From Cladosporium sp. IMV 00045 (taxonomy: Eukaryota; Ascomycota; Dothideomycetes; Cladosporiales; Cladosporiaceae): DNA of 64,000 bases. The stretch covers positions 21,507 through 85,506 of the forward strand of contig MSJI02000919.1 in assembly GCA_001931905.2 (NCBI GenBank), in the 5' to 3' direction. A program made the translations under genes and the position numbers. The notes below the pieces were generated by a model. It saw only the letters and a list, made by a program, of their open reading frames with translations, was not told the origin of the DNA and ran no database searches. Shown piece by piece: positions 1 through 11,505 of the stretch. Each line of letters begins with the position of its first letter. Position 1 is the stretch's first letter.

Positions 1-216
1 ACTAGCTTTAGAGACCTCCTATTAGTGCTAGTAGCTGCTCGTAGGCTAAACTAACCTCTCCTATACTACCTATTCGATAATAATTATATTTATAGTAGTA
101 CTCTTTTACCTCTCTTACGTTCCTTATTATTATAAAGGTCCTAATCGATAGCTAATTAAGATTACCTACGCTAGCCTAGATATCCTAGTTCTAGGCTACG
201 ATAATATCTAGATAAA
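1..216. other. RIP-degraded AT-rich flank of the retroelement
   Basis: This stretch has the same composition as the element to its right: very few CpA or TpG dinucleotides, many TpA steps and no open reading frame. It lies outside the left LTR, so the gypsy copy probably sits inside older repeat DNA that was mutated in the same way. I could not identify the older repeat. Confidence 0.5.
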
Positions 217-415
217 TGTAATAGGGGTAATAGCTAGTAGTAGGAAGTTAACTAAGAGGTAGGCTTCTTAGGTATAAATAATAGAGAGTAGTAACAATCT
301 AACTAATCGATATACTTAGATAGTAAATTTAAGTACTAGCTTTATTACTTAGATTAAGTATAAGGCTTCTATAAACTATAGACTAACTCTAAATCTATAT
401 ACTAAAGAGACTCGT
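217..415 (-). repeat. Left LTR (3' LTR of the minus-strand element)
   Basis: Matches the right LTR base for base over about 200 bp apart from transitions. It carries more TpA than its partner: where the right copy reads GGTGATAGCCGG this one reads GGTAATAGCTAG. It begins with TG after an A-rich flank. The inner end is unclear because similarity fades after about position 415. Confidence 0.85.
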
Positions 416-750
416 AGCATTAATCTATAAAGAGGATAGATTAGTCTAATCTATATACTAGATTAGTTTGCGTCCTAACTTTAGGTTAGTTAAGTTGTTA
501 CCTTAGGTACTAACTTAGATTAGTCTATAACGTAGGGTCGTAACCTAGTTATAGCGATTACGTAGAGAGGCTTCTATACTCCTAGGAGTATTATATTATC
601 CCTTTTCTAGCCTAGCGTTATCCTAACGCTTATCTATAGCTAGAACTTTATTAGTTAACTTGCTTCCTTTCTTTATGTTTCCTAATAGCTTCTACTACTA
701 AATATAAACGCTTTCGACTTACTACTAAAACCGCTACTACTAGTACCGAA

Positions 751-1400
751 ATGCCTCTCTATACCTACTATTAAAACGCTAAAGTTAAGCCTAGTAAGAC
801 TCGCTCTAAATATATCGTTAGCCCTAAATCGGGACGCTATTTAGAGTGTATTCGGAAAGGGTACTATAAAGAATGTAACGTAAAACTTTTTATCCCTAAG
901 TAGGAGAAGTTTCGTAACATGCGTAAGCGTCTTAGTAAGGAGCTAGACAACGCTAATAAGGAAGAAGTGCGCTTATTAACTGCGTAATAAGATCTTCTAT
1001 AGAAAATTTCTTAGGATAAGACTAAGAAAATCTATCTTCGTAAGTAGCTTTAGCTAGTAGAGAATCGTACTGAAAATGCTATTTCCTAAGAACTAGATAA
1101 ACTAGAAGCTATAGAATCTATAGAAAACAAATTCCTTCCTTCTTTCGAACTCTTAGGTATAGAAGTATCTAGCCTTTTTATTAACTCTAATCCTTAGAGT
1201 ATATCCCTTTTAGATTAGGTAAGTCTCTACGACCCTACCTTCCTATTAGAGGGTTTAGAGTTATATAGTTCTTTAGTAGGAGTCTCTAGCGCTTCCTTAG
1301 AAGAAACTCTTTAATTAGCCTTAGCGAATTAAAGTTCTTCTTAGGTTCCTACGTGTTTTCTATATAGTTATATCCTATCTATTTAATAAGATACTATTTC
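751..1400 (+). pseudogene. Decayed accessory ORF antisense to the gypsy pol genes
   Basis: A plus-strand reading frame starting at an ATG at 751 stays in one phase for roughly 200 codons, interrupted only by stops of the TAA/TAG kind expected from mutated CAA and CAG. The readable parts show a short motif resembling C-x2-C near residue 32 (CIRKG context), a Lys/Arg-rich segment with RKRLSKELDNA, and a Glu/Leu-rich probable coiled coil (ELDKLEAIESIEN). It lies between the integrase region and the 3' LTR, on the strand opposite gag-pol. I do not recognise the protein. The single-phase open frame in otherwise shredded DNA argues that it was once a gene. Confidence 0.6.
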
Positions 1401-1689
1401 TAACTTTATATAGTTCTTTTATTAAGGATCCTTTCTACTTTATAGGAAGGTTCTTATATTTCTAGATTAAAGTCTTCTATCTTATCCTATAGCGTAGCGT
1501 CTAGTATTACTAGTTCTAATAAAGATATATAGAATACTAGGTATATACGTATTTTCCTAGGTAGTTCTAGCTTAAAGCTAACTAGTCCCTTTTATTATCG
1601 AATTTTAAATAGTTCTAGTTTAACTATATCTAGTTTCTTACTTAGTTTATTCAATTTTATATTACGCTATAGGAGATAGACTTTATCCC

Positions 1690-4600
1690 TTCTCTTAAAA
1701 GTTAGTTCTTTAATCCTCTTCTTATTTACTTATCTTATTATCTACTAACGTATAAATATAAGATCTAAATATAAGTTCTTATATAATATAGACATCTATT
1801 TTGCTATAAACGCTACTACTAGGTTACTAGCTAATACTTCTATAGTTCCTATTAGTTCTAGTAGATTAAACCCGAAGTTCGCGTAGAAAAGTAACGTCCC
1901 TATTATTATCGATAGCGACTAGTTATACGTAATCTATGCGAGTAGAAGTAAAGCAATCTAGTTGTCTTAATAGTCGTTAATATAATATCTAAGATACTAC
2001 TCTAGAGTCTAGTTAAGTCTCTCTATTTATCTATCTATCTATAGGTAATACGCTATACTAAGCTTATATTTAATGCCTAATTCCTACGATAGCGATATCT
2101 AGAAGTTTAATATAAATAGCTTGTCTCTATTAGTAATTAACGTCTAGAGTATACTATAGTTTATAACTATATTCTTTATAAAGATATATATAAGCTTCTT
2201 TACTCTCTAAGTTTCTCTATATAGTATAAACTATCCGAACTTAGTAAACCTATCTATAATTACTAGGATGCTATTATAGCTTTCTCCTATAACTAGATTA
2301 GTACTAGCTAGTAGCTTTATAATAAAGTCTATAGCTACTAATTCCTATAGTTATTAGGGAACCTATAGTAGCTATAGTAACCTATATAGCGTATAGTAGT
2401 TATACTTATTCCTTCTATAAATAGAATAGCTACGTATATATTCCTTAATTATACTCTATATCTTTAGGAAGTAATATGTCTTCTTAAGTATCTCGAGTAT
2501 CTTTACTATACCTAGATATCCGAGGACTAGACTATTATACTATGCTATTAGTAACGATTTGCGTAGCGTTAGTAGTATATAGGTCTAGCTTTCGAACTCC
2601 TAGAGTTTTATCTTCTAGCTATAAGTAAACCCTAGATACTCTTCTAGTCTTACTATAGCTCTTTAGTATATACTATCCTAGAGTTATTCTTTTTATATCT
2701 TATTATAGACTAAACTTAAGTCTATAGTAGAAGTAGTAGTAATCTTATTAACTTAAAGGGTTCTATTAGAATTCTATTTTAATAACTAGAACGACTAAAG
2801 CTTATTTCCCTTTATATAGTCCTATTATCTACTTATAGCGTCTACCCGGGCGTTCTTAGATCCCTTATAGTAATATATCTATATCTTAAAAGTTATTAAA
2901 TCCTAGTACTACTAAACTTATCGTAGAGTAAAGACTTTAGTTATTATAAACTTAGTTAAGTTCTTATAATCTAAGATAACTATGATTTCTTCTAGATATC
3001 CTTTTAGGTAGATTCGCTATTATTAATAAGCTTCGATAATTATAAGGAGTTCCTTATTATAGATTTCATAATTTATCTTAGTAGGCGCTATCTTCCTCGA
3101 TAGGTAGGCGACTAGTCTAAGCTTCCCTTTCTTATTAGACTAGCTTAGATATGCTCTAATAGTAAAGTTAGATATATCTATTTCTACTATAATATTCTTC
3201 TTTAAGTCGTAAATTATAAAGATAGGTTTTATAGAAAAGCGCGTTTTTAGTTCCTAAAATGCAGCTTTAGCCTCTATTATCTACTTATATCCTTAATCTT
3301 TCTAGGTTATCTATATTAGGGGTATAGTTATCTTAGAATAATCCTAGATAAACTATTAGTAGAAATTAGCAAATCCTAGGAATAATTAAACCTCCTTAAC
3401 TATAGTTAGCTTTAGCTAACTAGTTATAGCTTTAATCTTCTTTTTATCTATTTTTAAACCTTCTCGCGATATAATATATCTAAGGAATTTAACTTCTAGT
3501 TTATAGAACTCGGTTTTTTCTAGCTTAATACGCATATTTGCGTTCTTTAAAGCCTAGAGAACTTTTTATATATGCTATATATAGTCCTTATACGTCTTAG
3601 AGTATACTAGGATGTTATTTAGGTAGACTACTATAAAGACGTCTAGATACTTCTATAATATATTATTAATATATGCTTAGAAAGTAGCTAGTGCATTAGT
3701 AAGTCCGAATAGCATAACTAGATACTCGAAAAGTCCGAATCGAGTTCTAAATGCTATTTTCTATTCTTCGCCTTCCTTAATTCGAATTCGGTTATACGCG
3801 CCTAGAATATTAAAGGCTATAAACTATTAAGCTCCTTATAAGCGATCTTATAGCTTATAGATTAAGAGTAAAGAGTAACTGTTTTTTATAGTTATATTAT
3901 TTAATCCTCTATAATCTATATATACTCGATAATTATTTCCCTTAGGAATAAGATATAATAAGTAGCTAGCTAGTAAATTAGATTCTCAAATATATCTCTT
4001 TTAGAGTCTATTATTAACGTATTTTCTAATAATCTCTGCCTTTTTAGTAGTTATTAGTCGTAATAGTTCCTTCTTTAGTTGCTTACCTTCTTAGATCTTA
4101 ATCTTATAGTCCTAAGGTTAATATGCTAGTAACGCTTCCTTATTAGATTCCTTCTCGAATAACTATTAAAAATCCAAATATTCTAGAAGTATAGTAAACT
4201 CTGCTTTTTTCTCTTCTATTTTCTTATAATATAGAACCTAAATCTATTCTAGTATTATTTATACTATTTAGAGCAATTCTTATACTAATATTACTTCTAC
4301 TCCGATCTTACCTAGCGCGTCGTATACTATAGGTAGAGGTATCGGGTCGAGTCCTTCGAACTAAATAATACTCTTTCCCTAGTTTATTATTAGGTTAGAT
4401 CCCTTAAGCTAAGGTAATCCTAAAACTATATTAAATCCGGGAGTATCGGTAATATTAAACTAGAGCTTCTCTAGGTAGCGTCCTATCTATAGAAGTATCT
4501 TCTTAGTTTCTTATATAATTATGCTATTATTATACTTAACTGTCTTCCTATCGAACGCTCTTAATAAGAAGGGCTCTACCTTATAGGAAAGAGGTATTAT

Positions 4601-4760
4601 ATGCCTCTTTATATACCCTAGCGTTATAAAGATTCCTATGTATCCGGAATTAATTAAGGCGATAGTACGAGCTATACCTATTATTACCTAAACCCGTAGG
4701 TTATTAGCGTAACGAGCCTTACCTACTAATACTATTCGTTATAGCCTAAGTAAATCCTAC
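1690..4760 (-). pseudogene. Decayed pol: protease, reverse transcriptase, RNase H, integrase
   Basis: Minus-strand translation shows four landmarks. Around 4,635-4,665 is the protease active site, with Asn in place of Asp (INSG). Around 3,610-3,720 is reverse transcriptase, with FGLTNA followed by YLNNILVYS, where the catalytic Asp pair has become Asn pair. RNase H should lie near 2,900-3,300. Around 2,050-2,330 is the integrase core, with the stretches AIDFI, ILVIIDRFTKFG and TNRDKLF. Dozens of in-frame stops are present. The Asp-to-Asn and Gln-to-stop changes are all C-to-T on one or other strand. The product cannot be functional. Edges are approximate. Confidence 0.85.
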
Positions 4761-5559
4761 TAAGGTCTATCTTCTAGAGGATCTAGGAGTTTCCTAAACT
4801 CCTCTTATAACTCTATTATAGGGTCTTAGGTATTAGTAGTCTTAGTTAGGTCTACGAGACTTATAGTACGTATCGAGTTATTACTAGTTCTTCGAATATA
4901 ACTTCGGATCGTGATATACTAGGTAGCAGCTAAATTCTTAGATCCTTTTGCTTATTATACTCTTCTTAGTAGTCTACCTATATCTATCGTACTCTACCTC
5001 TAATATAGAGTACGATATAGATCTCATCCTACGTAAAGTATAACCCCCTAGTCGTAAATTAACTTTCTAGTAGTAGTATCTCTTATATAATTCGAGAATA
5101 GTCTATACTATAAGGTTCTATTAGCATATTCTATAATATCCTCTAGATCCCTTAGTACTAATCTAGGAGTAGTCTCTTATAGACATATTATACTCCCTAG
5201 TACTATAGGAAAATGCAGCCTTACTACGCGATTAGCGTTCGTAATATAGCTAGTATTACGTCTCCTACCTAGAAGGTCTACGAGAATTCTTCTCGAGATA
5301 CGCTTCTAGTAGCGTTTCTTATCGATTCTATTCTACTTTCCTACTTAGCATTCTTACTCTCGGAATTGCTTTCTATACTACTATCCTTAGGCGTTCTATC
5401 CTAAATAGTTATTAGAGCGAGTTATCGTTCTTCCTACTAATAGGCAGGTCCTCTCTAAGCGTAGTAGATACTTTATCGTTAGTAACTTAGGAAATATCCT
5501 AATCTGTTTTTATTATTATAATAAATAGTATAGCTATTATCGTAGTAAGCTATCTAGGA

Positions 5560-6790
5560 TATTAATCTATAATTATCCTAATCCTTTAGAGCGCTAGTTC
5601 CTATAGTATTATATACGCTACGCTCTTATTCCACGTCTTCGTAGGTCTAATTATAGGTAGTAGTAATTATTACTAGCCTCGGAGACTCCTCCCCTATACT
5701 TATTCCTTTAGTTGCCTTAAATGCTTCCTGCCTTCTAGATTTCTATAGGTTATAACTCTACTTCTAGGCCTTATATTTGTTCTTAAAGTATCCCTTCTTA
5801 CTATAGCTATAATACTCGACCTATAACTTATCCTTAGACTTCTTTAGGCCTTTCTTCTAGCTTTTAGAACCTAGCTTGCCTTACGTAGCGTTAAGTTGCA
5901 TTTTCTATAACCTATAATAGTTGTCTCTCTATTTAGGAACTTCGCGCTTAGCCTTACTATTAGCTATACCTTTCTGCGAATAGTTTCTACTCTTTTCTAG
6001 CTAAAGTTCGAAAATCCGGTTATCGATCTTAATAGCTAGTTCTGCCATTTCCTTTAAGGTCGATAGTTAGTTATATCGAATTGTGATTTCCTCCCTAACT
6101 CTATCCTTTAATCCTCTATAGAACTAGGAAGCTAAAGCTTCGTTATTCCATTCGATCTTAGATACTAGGATCTAAAAATCCGTATAGTATTTTACCGCTA
6201 ACGTCCTCTAACGTAGGGCCCGGATGTCGCGTTCGGCTTTAATAGCCTCGTTACTATTATCGAATACTTCCTCTATTTCGTCGAAAAGGGACTTATAGTC
6301 CTTAAATAACTTCTTTATGTATTCCTTCTATTTAGATCCTAAATGCTATAGGAAATCCTTAAAATGCGGGTAGACCCAATCGTAGGCTAGTCTACGTAGG
6401 AATGACACGATATATAATACCTGCTTCCGTTCCGAACTAAGCTTATTTCCTCCTATCTTAATAGCGAAGAGGTACTGCATTCGGAACGCCTTAAACGTTC
6501 CCCGAGCTCTAGTAAACTCGGCTAGTATATTAACCTTAATCCTAGAAGTATTACCTACCGGAGTAGTAGTTACCGATAGGGGTTATAGGGCTATATTAGA
6601 TTCGATATGGAAATTATCGACCTACTAGGTAATAGTATCGATCGCTTCTACTTATTCGTCGGGAGTTAGCTCTAATCTAACTTCGGATAGTATATCTTCT
6701 TCTTTAGAGGTAGCTTCGCTAGATAATCGTTCGTCTTCCTTAGATATATACTCTATCTAGGACCCTAAGTCGCCTCTCGGTGCTTCCGAG
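5560..6790 (-). pseudogene. Decayed gag with zinc knuckle
   Basis: In minus-strand translation the region near 6,120-6,300 gives recognisable capsid-type sequence (RTLAVKYYTDF, SKIEWNNEALAS, FYRGLK) as in fungal Ty3/gypsy Gag. At about 5,770-5,825 there is a zinc-knuckle relic whose Cys and His ligands are now Tyr (YYSYSKKGYFKNKY). Several stops interrupt the frame. Gag therefore reads leftwards from the right LTR, which fixes the orientation of the element. Confidence 0.8.
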
Positions 6791-6804
6791 AATAGTGCTT
6801 AAAA

Positions 6805-7006
6805 TGTAATAGGGGTGATAGCCGGTAGTAGGAAGTTAACTAAGGGGTAGGCTTCTTAGGTATAAACGATAGAGAGTAATAACGATCTGGCTAATTAATA
6901 TACTTAGATAGTGAATTTAAGTACTAGCTTTATTACTTAGATTAAGTACGAGGCTCCTATAAACCGTAGACTTAACTCTAAACCTATATACTAAGGAGAC
7001 CCGTAA
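6805..7006 (-). repeat. Right LTR (5' LTR of the minus-strand element)
   Basis: Direct-repeat partner of the LTR at 217, starting TGTAATAGGGGTGATAGC. It keeps more C and G at CpA/TpG sites than the left copy, so it was mutated less. After about 7,006 the two copies diverge, although fragments such as ATTATACTAGGG near 7,170-7,185 hint at a longer LTR. Confidence 0.85.
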
Positions 7007-8719
7007 GAGATACACTCTACTCTATCGTGAGGAGAGTAATAGAGTAGTAGAGCATATAGAGCAGTAGAGCACATCACGTGATCTGTAACCTACTCTGAAG
7101 CGGGCTGCACTGGTAACCGCAGAGCAGTCTTCCCGCAACGCGCTGCGCGCGTTCCTACCATCCTGTGGTTATTATACTAGGGTTATTATAAAGGGCCGTA
7201 AGGCTCGCTTAGCGCTAGACCTCATTGTAAATAGCTAATAACACCTTTAAATACCTATACCACTACAAATTTGACGATAAGGTCTTATTTAGGGGTCGAT
7301 AACGAGGTCAAAAGTGTGATGCTAGTGCTAGTTTCCACGTTTGTATGAGGATCCCTATATAAAGCTGGAAAGCCGGCTAAGCCTCGCATTGACCACCTGC
7401 ACCAGACATTTTGCAGATGATTGTATAGAGCAGATCTGCCGAATCGACAGGGTTCACGAGTCAGAATGTCCGGTTGCGAGTCCAAAGGTTAACAAGAATC
7501 GTGAATTGAGCCATTTGTTTGTGAATTTTGGGTTCACATTTCGAGCCAACGATGCAGACGAAACGGTGCATGTTGAAACGTGTCGGAACGTTTGCTGAAG
7601 CAACGGTCATACCAGGGTTTCGGCTTTCATATTTGCAATGCAGAACTCTACCATCGACGTGACTTCAGTCTTCGGAGTTCTGTTTCAACAAGCCAGCAAG
7701 ATCATCGACGATGATGAAATTAAAGAGTCGCACGATCCTACCAACACGCCATCTCATGATCACCTGCCTTTCTCCCACTACGAGGAACTATCGTTTCAAC
7801 ATTCTCCGAAGCGCAGTCCACTTGTCTTCACGATGTCTAAACATGATTCGGCAACGACAAAATTGACGACAATGTGATGCGACCACTCAGCAACTTTGGT
7901 GAGACATCGAGAAGTCCTGATTCCTTTCCACCGTTCACTTGCAGTGTCTCTTCCTGATCGCACAATTGGCGCAAGGGATCTTGTGAAGAGAAGGTGCGAC
8001 AGCTTCATCCATATTGGTCTCTCCGGCAGGGATCTGATGCCCGACTGTCTCTGTTTTTCGGTCACACATCAAAAGGCGTATGCTCGTACCATCAGCTTTC
8101 GCATAATATCAGCAAGGCTCCATGGTGGGGATCATAGGCGCAACGAGCGAGTATCTCTGCCATCACCGTGCTCGTGTCATCGGCTCCAGCGCTCTCAGAA
8201 AACCGATTTGCCCTTGGGAACCTGGCCAACGAGATCGAGTCTTCCCACGACCCACGTGCAGGTATCATCGGTCATAGCATACTAAGCAAACCATCTTACC
8301 ACTAAGAAGAGAGTACGGTTAACGTGAGCATGACTGATCTTGAGATGAATTTGATGGTATTGATGATTCAACATACCGTCGATTGGTATCAGCGCTGATA
8401 GAGAAATGGGTACAGACTCCAACCAAGAAATGTCGCAGCATCGACCCAAGATTGCTGCCAAGACCGAGGGTTAAAACCATGACAGTCCGCGTCTTAGAGC
8501 GAGAATGCGAGAACCCAACAACAATGCGTTCCATGATATAAGAAAGAGTAAATGAAGAGTAAATGAAGAGTAAAAATCCCACCATCAACGAAAATCATAG
8601 AAGGAAAATAGAAATCGAATCGACAGTTCTGCCCAGAAAGTAAGAAAGAGAGAGCGACCAACAGCAGGGTCTATAGAAAGAGAATCAAAACGCCATCAAG
8701 TATTTCATCCCGCGAAATG
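7007..8719. other. Gene-free stretch beside the retroelement
   Basis: Base composition returns abruptly to balanced G+C near 7,020. Only short open frames of 60-130 codons occur on both strands, none with a recognisable domain, splice pattern or codon signature. A GC-rich segment with CGCG runs lies at 7,130-7,155. I see no supported gene. Confidence 0.4.
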
Positions 8720-9380
8720 AGGGTGGACGATCCATCTTCCGTAGACCGAAGATGGGGCCACCAACAGCGTATTTCTGGGCGAGCCATCTTCCATAGACCG
8801 AAGATGGGGGCCTACCGAGTGTGGCAGAAACCACAAACAGTCAATTTGAGGGGGACGAGCCATCTTCCATAGACCGAAGATGGGGCCACTGGCCTGCAGA
8901 TGGACGAACCACCAAACAGGGGATTTGAGGGGGGCGAGTCACATTCCATAGACCGAAGATGGGGGCGTACCTGAGGATGGGCGAACCACCAAACAGGGGA
9001 TTTGAAGAAAACCTGAAGATGGGCGAACCACCAAACAGTGAAATGCCGTAGACCGAGGATAGGCGGCCATCAACAGCGTGTTTCATGCATGAGTTGAGGG
9101 TGGGCGAGCCATCTTCCATAAGACCGACGATGGGCGGCCACCAACTGAGCTGGGATCACCAGGGAGATTGGGTTTTTACCGAGTCTGGCAGAGCCACAAA
9201 CAGTCACATTGGGTTTTGAACTGAGGCTAGAGGATCACCAACAGCGCAGTTTCATAAACTGCGTTTATTGGCAACTGAATGCGCGAGCCAACAGTGGGGT
9301 TCATGAAGTGAAGTGGAAAGCCACAGGCAGTTCGTTTGTTCGTGGCTGAAGGCGCGAGCCAACAGTGGTTTTCAATGTCC
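8720..9380. repeat. Degenerate interspersed repeat field with hairpin core
   Basis: A short motif recurs about five times. Its core is CCATCTTC, an eight-base loop CATAGACC or close variant, then GAAGATGG, so each copy can fold into an eight-pair hairpin. Good copies lie at 8,732-8,755, 8,784-8,807 and 8,860-8,883; worn copies near 8,938-8,962 and 9,109-9,133. Between them other short words recur: ACCACCAAACAGGGGATTTG (near 8,909 and 8,986), CCAACAGCG and GAGCCAACAGTGG. Spacing varies from about 50 to 150 bp, so this is not a simple tandem array. It resembles neither a CRISPR array nor a known transposon end that I recognise. Confidence 0.7.
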
Positions 9381-10143
9381 AGCGCCAAGTTGGGATCCGC
9401 TGGCGATCTCACGAGAGCACAATGATCTGCTTGTCTGTTAGTGAGGTTCTCCAATGCCCTCAAGTCTTTCTCTGGAAGCGGAAGTGTTAGTTGAATCCTT
9501 GCAGCAGGGTTATATCACGCGACGGCGAGCCGCGGTCTGAGTTTGGTGCTCTGCTCTCTTAGGTGATCCTCTGGATCTCCAGCGTGGTGTCCGGCGTAGA
9601 TGAGATAAAGAGTGAAGGGTTTGAAGGGGTTTGCGACTAGGTGAAACATGATGCGCTTAGTCGTTGTTGGATGCGCTCGGTGGTGATGGTGTTTGTGTTT
9701 GGGGGCAAAACGAACGACTTGTTTACTAAGCGAGATCTTGGCTGACAGGGAGGGACGGGCTGTTGTCCTTGGCTCCTCTGATAAGAGATGTGTTATCAAG
9801 TACACTTCTCTGTATAAACCGACCTCCGAACACTATTCAAGGCTTGTACTTGACAGCGACTTTGACAAACACATGACTGAATTCCAGCATCCCGCTACAC
9901 CATTCAAATCGTTCAAATTGAGAGTAGTGCCGATTTGATTCGACGAACCCACATCGGAACTCGATGGGATTGACAGATGGATCTGCCTGTATCATCAAAT
10001 CGACGATTTTTTGCTCATGTCTAATTGCTTCGTGACCTGTCCTTCTCCCAGGCGATGTGACGTGACAAGCCATTTCATTCTTACCTAGCACACTCAAACA
10101 AATTTAAGATTGTGGGAGACGCTGTAACGATCTCTCATAACTC
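9381..10143. other. Intergenic, nothing recognised
   Basis: Short open frames only, such as a His-rich one near 9,620-9,700 on the minus strand, with no supporting features. Confidence 0.35.
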
Positions 10144-10873
10144 TCATCTCAAAGTCGTCTTCGCACAAGCCTCTCTCAACTCCCTCTCAATCGTCTTCTC
10201 CGCCGAAGTGCCCAAACACAGCATAATGGACACAGCAACGCAAGCAATCGCACCAAAGATCGCACTGCAGAGCGCGAAAAGGATCATGCCCTCACCGCCA
10301 GTCTCAGTCACCAGCAGGGTGACCATGACCGTCTCCCAGACGCTGGCGAAGAGGGTGAAGAAATCTGCAGATATGCCTGTTAGCGAAATACATCATCTGT
10401 GAAGAAACACAATAAGAAACAGGACGCAACTCACAAACCTTATACCTAACAACAAACTTCCACAACGCCACCCTCACCTCGCGGAAAAGCACCCACCCGT
10501 CCTCCCGTCCAAACACCTCAAAGAACATGCTCGGACTATACTGGCGCAGCTCCAGCCCACTGCCGACGGTCCAGCGAGCGGCGATGTCGCGCGCGTGGTC
10601 TTGTGAGAACCCACGCTGCTTGACGAGCAGGTAGGCGAGGGAATCGCGGATTTCGTCGGGCCGTGCATGTCTCGCGGGGAGTGACGGGGTGTGCGAGTGA
10701 AGTTCGTCGTGGCTGGAGGTTGGGATTGGGTCTTCTTCTGAGAGGGAGGAGCGGTAGAGGGGAAGGCCTTCTTCTTCGAATTCGTCTGGTGACATGGGGT
10801 TTTCTTGCTTGGTTGGAGAGAGAGGGAAGATTGGTGGTGATGATGCTCGGTAATCCATGGTGATGTTGCTCAT
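10144..10873 (-). CDS. Hypothetical protein with C-terminal membrane segment
   Basis: Two exons, 10,435-10,873 and 10,144-10,376, separated by a 58-bp intron with a GTGAGT donor and an AACAG acceptor; the phases agree and give 223 residues. The N-terminal third is acidic and Pro/Ser-rich. A conserved-looking middle part contains RPDEIRDSLAYLLVKQRG and a Trp/Phe-rich stretch (SMFFEVFGREDGWVLFREV). The C-terminal 60 residues carry one long or two short hydrophobic segments (ILFALCSAIFGAIACVAVSI), so the protein is probably membrane-anchored. The start at 10,873 was chosen because it lies just ahead of the acidic region; an in-frame ATG at 11,071 is possible. I do not recognise the family. Confidence 0.65.
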
Positions 10874-11505
10874 TTCGACTTTGTTTTGGATGAGAGTGAT
10901 GTTTGGTGGAGAGATTGTGAGTGTGTTTCGAACAGCTGGATGGCGAGAGGTCGCGTATATGTATTGAGAAGCGAGCTCCATTTGTAAGGTTATGTCCCGT
11001 CTTGCTACAAATGTGCAACCATTGAGTGGCTCCGACGACCTCCGGAACGGTTTCTGGTGTGAGAGAAACATTGGCCAGCCTAATATTGATGAGTAAGATG
11101 TTTCTCAAAGTCAAAGCCCGAATAAAGTTCTGAGTAGCTGGGCCATATTTCGAAGTCAATTGTTGATGTCGTGAGGTCGAAGTAGTGTGAAGGCCCTAGA
11201 GAATGAAGATAGATTGTTGTAGTCATGTATCAATATATAAACCGCCCGCTTCAGGGGCTCATTTCATGAAAAGAAAACCAAAACATAGGGTATAATGCCA
11301 CTCTTGCGAAGAGAGTGCAACGTAAAAGAAGAACCCGACAAATGAAACATTAAACCCTCCCTCGCTTCGCGCGGTGAAGCCTTTCCTTCCTTCATCTTGT
11401 CCTTGTCTTCCCTTCTTTCCTACCAGACCCAAACGCCATCGCTTAAATCATGACAAGCAACAAGCCCAGTTGTACTTGTAGATGAGAATGTTCCCCGAAA
11501 TGTTT
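10874..11505. other. Intergenic between two minus-strand genes
   Basis: Holds the presumed promoter and 5' UTR of the hypothetical gene and the 3' UTR of the RGS-LOV gene. No further gene seen. Confidence 0.4.

Larger units (their letters stand above)
217..7006 (-). mobile_element. Ty3/gypsy LTR retrotransposon, RIP-inactivated
   Basis: A full-length but dead LTR retrotransposon read on the minus strand. Two direct repeats beginning TGTAATAGGGG bound it. Conceptual minus-strand translation gives, from right to left, a gag region with a zinc knuckle, a retroviral-type aspartic protease, reverse transcriptase and integrase. The order protease, reverse transcriptase, integrase is that of Ty3/gypsy rather than copia. 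Almost every frame is broken, mostly where CAA, CAG or TGG would have become stops, and conserved Cys, His and Asp codons are changed to Tyr, Tyr and Asn. This is the pattern left by repeat-induced point mutation. The outer ends are uncertain: weak LTR similarity may run on to about 7,190. No clear target-site duplication could be fixed. Confidence 0.9.

Noticed and set aside
8720..9380. CRISPR-like array
   Set aside because: Unit spacing is irregular, the spacers themselves contain repeats, and the host is a eukaryote.
7285..9938. Several open frames of 60-130 codons
   Set aside because: No domain, codon or splice support, and they overlap on both strands; two overlap the repeat field.
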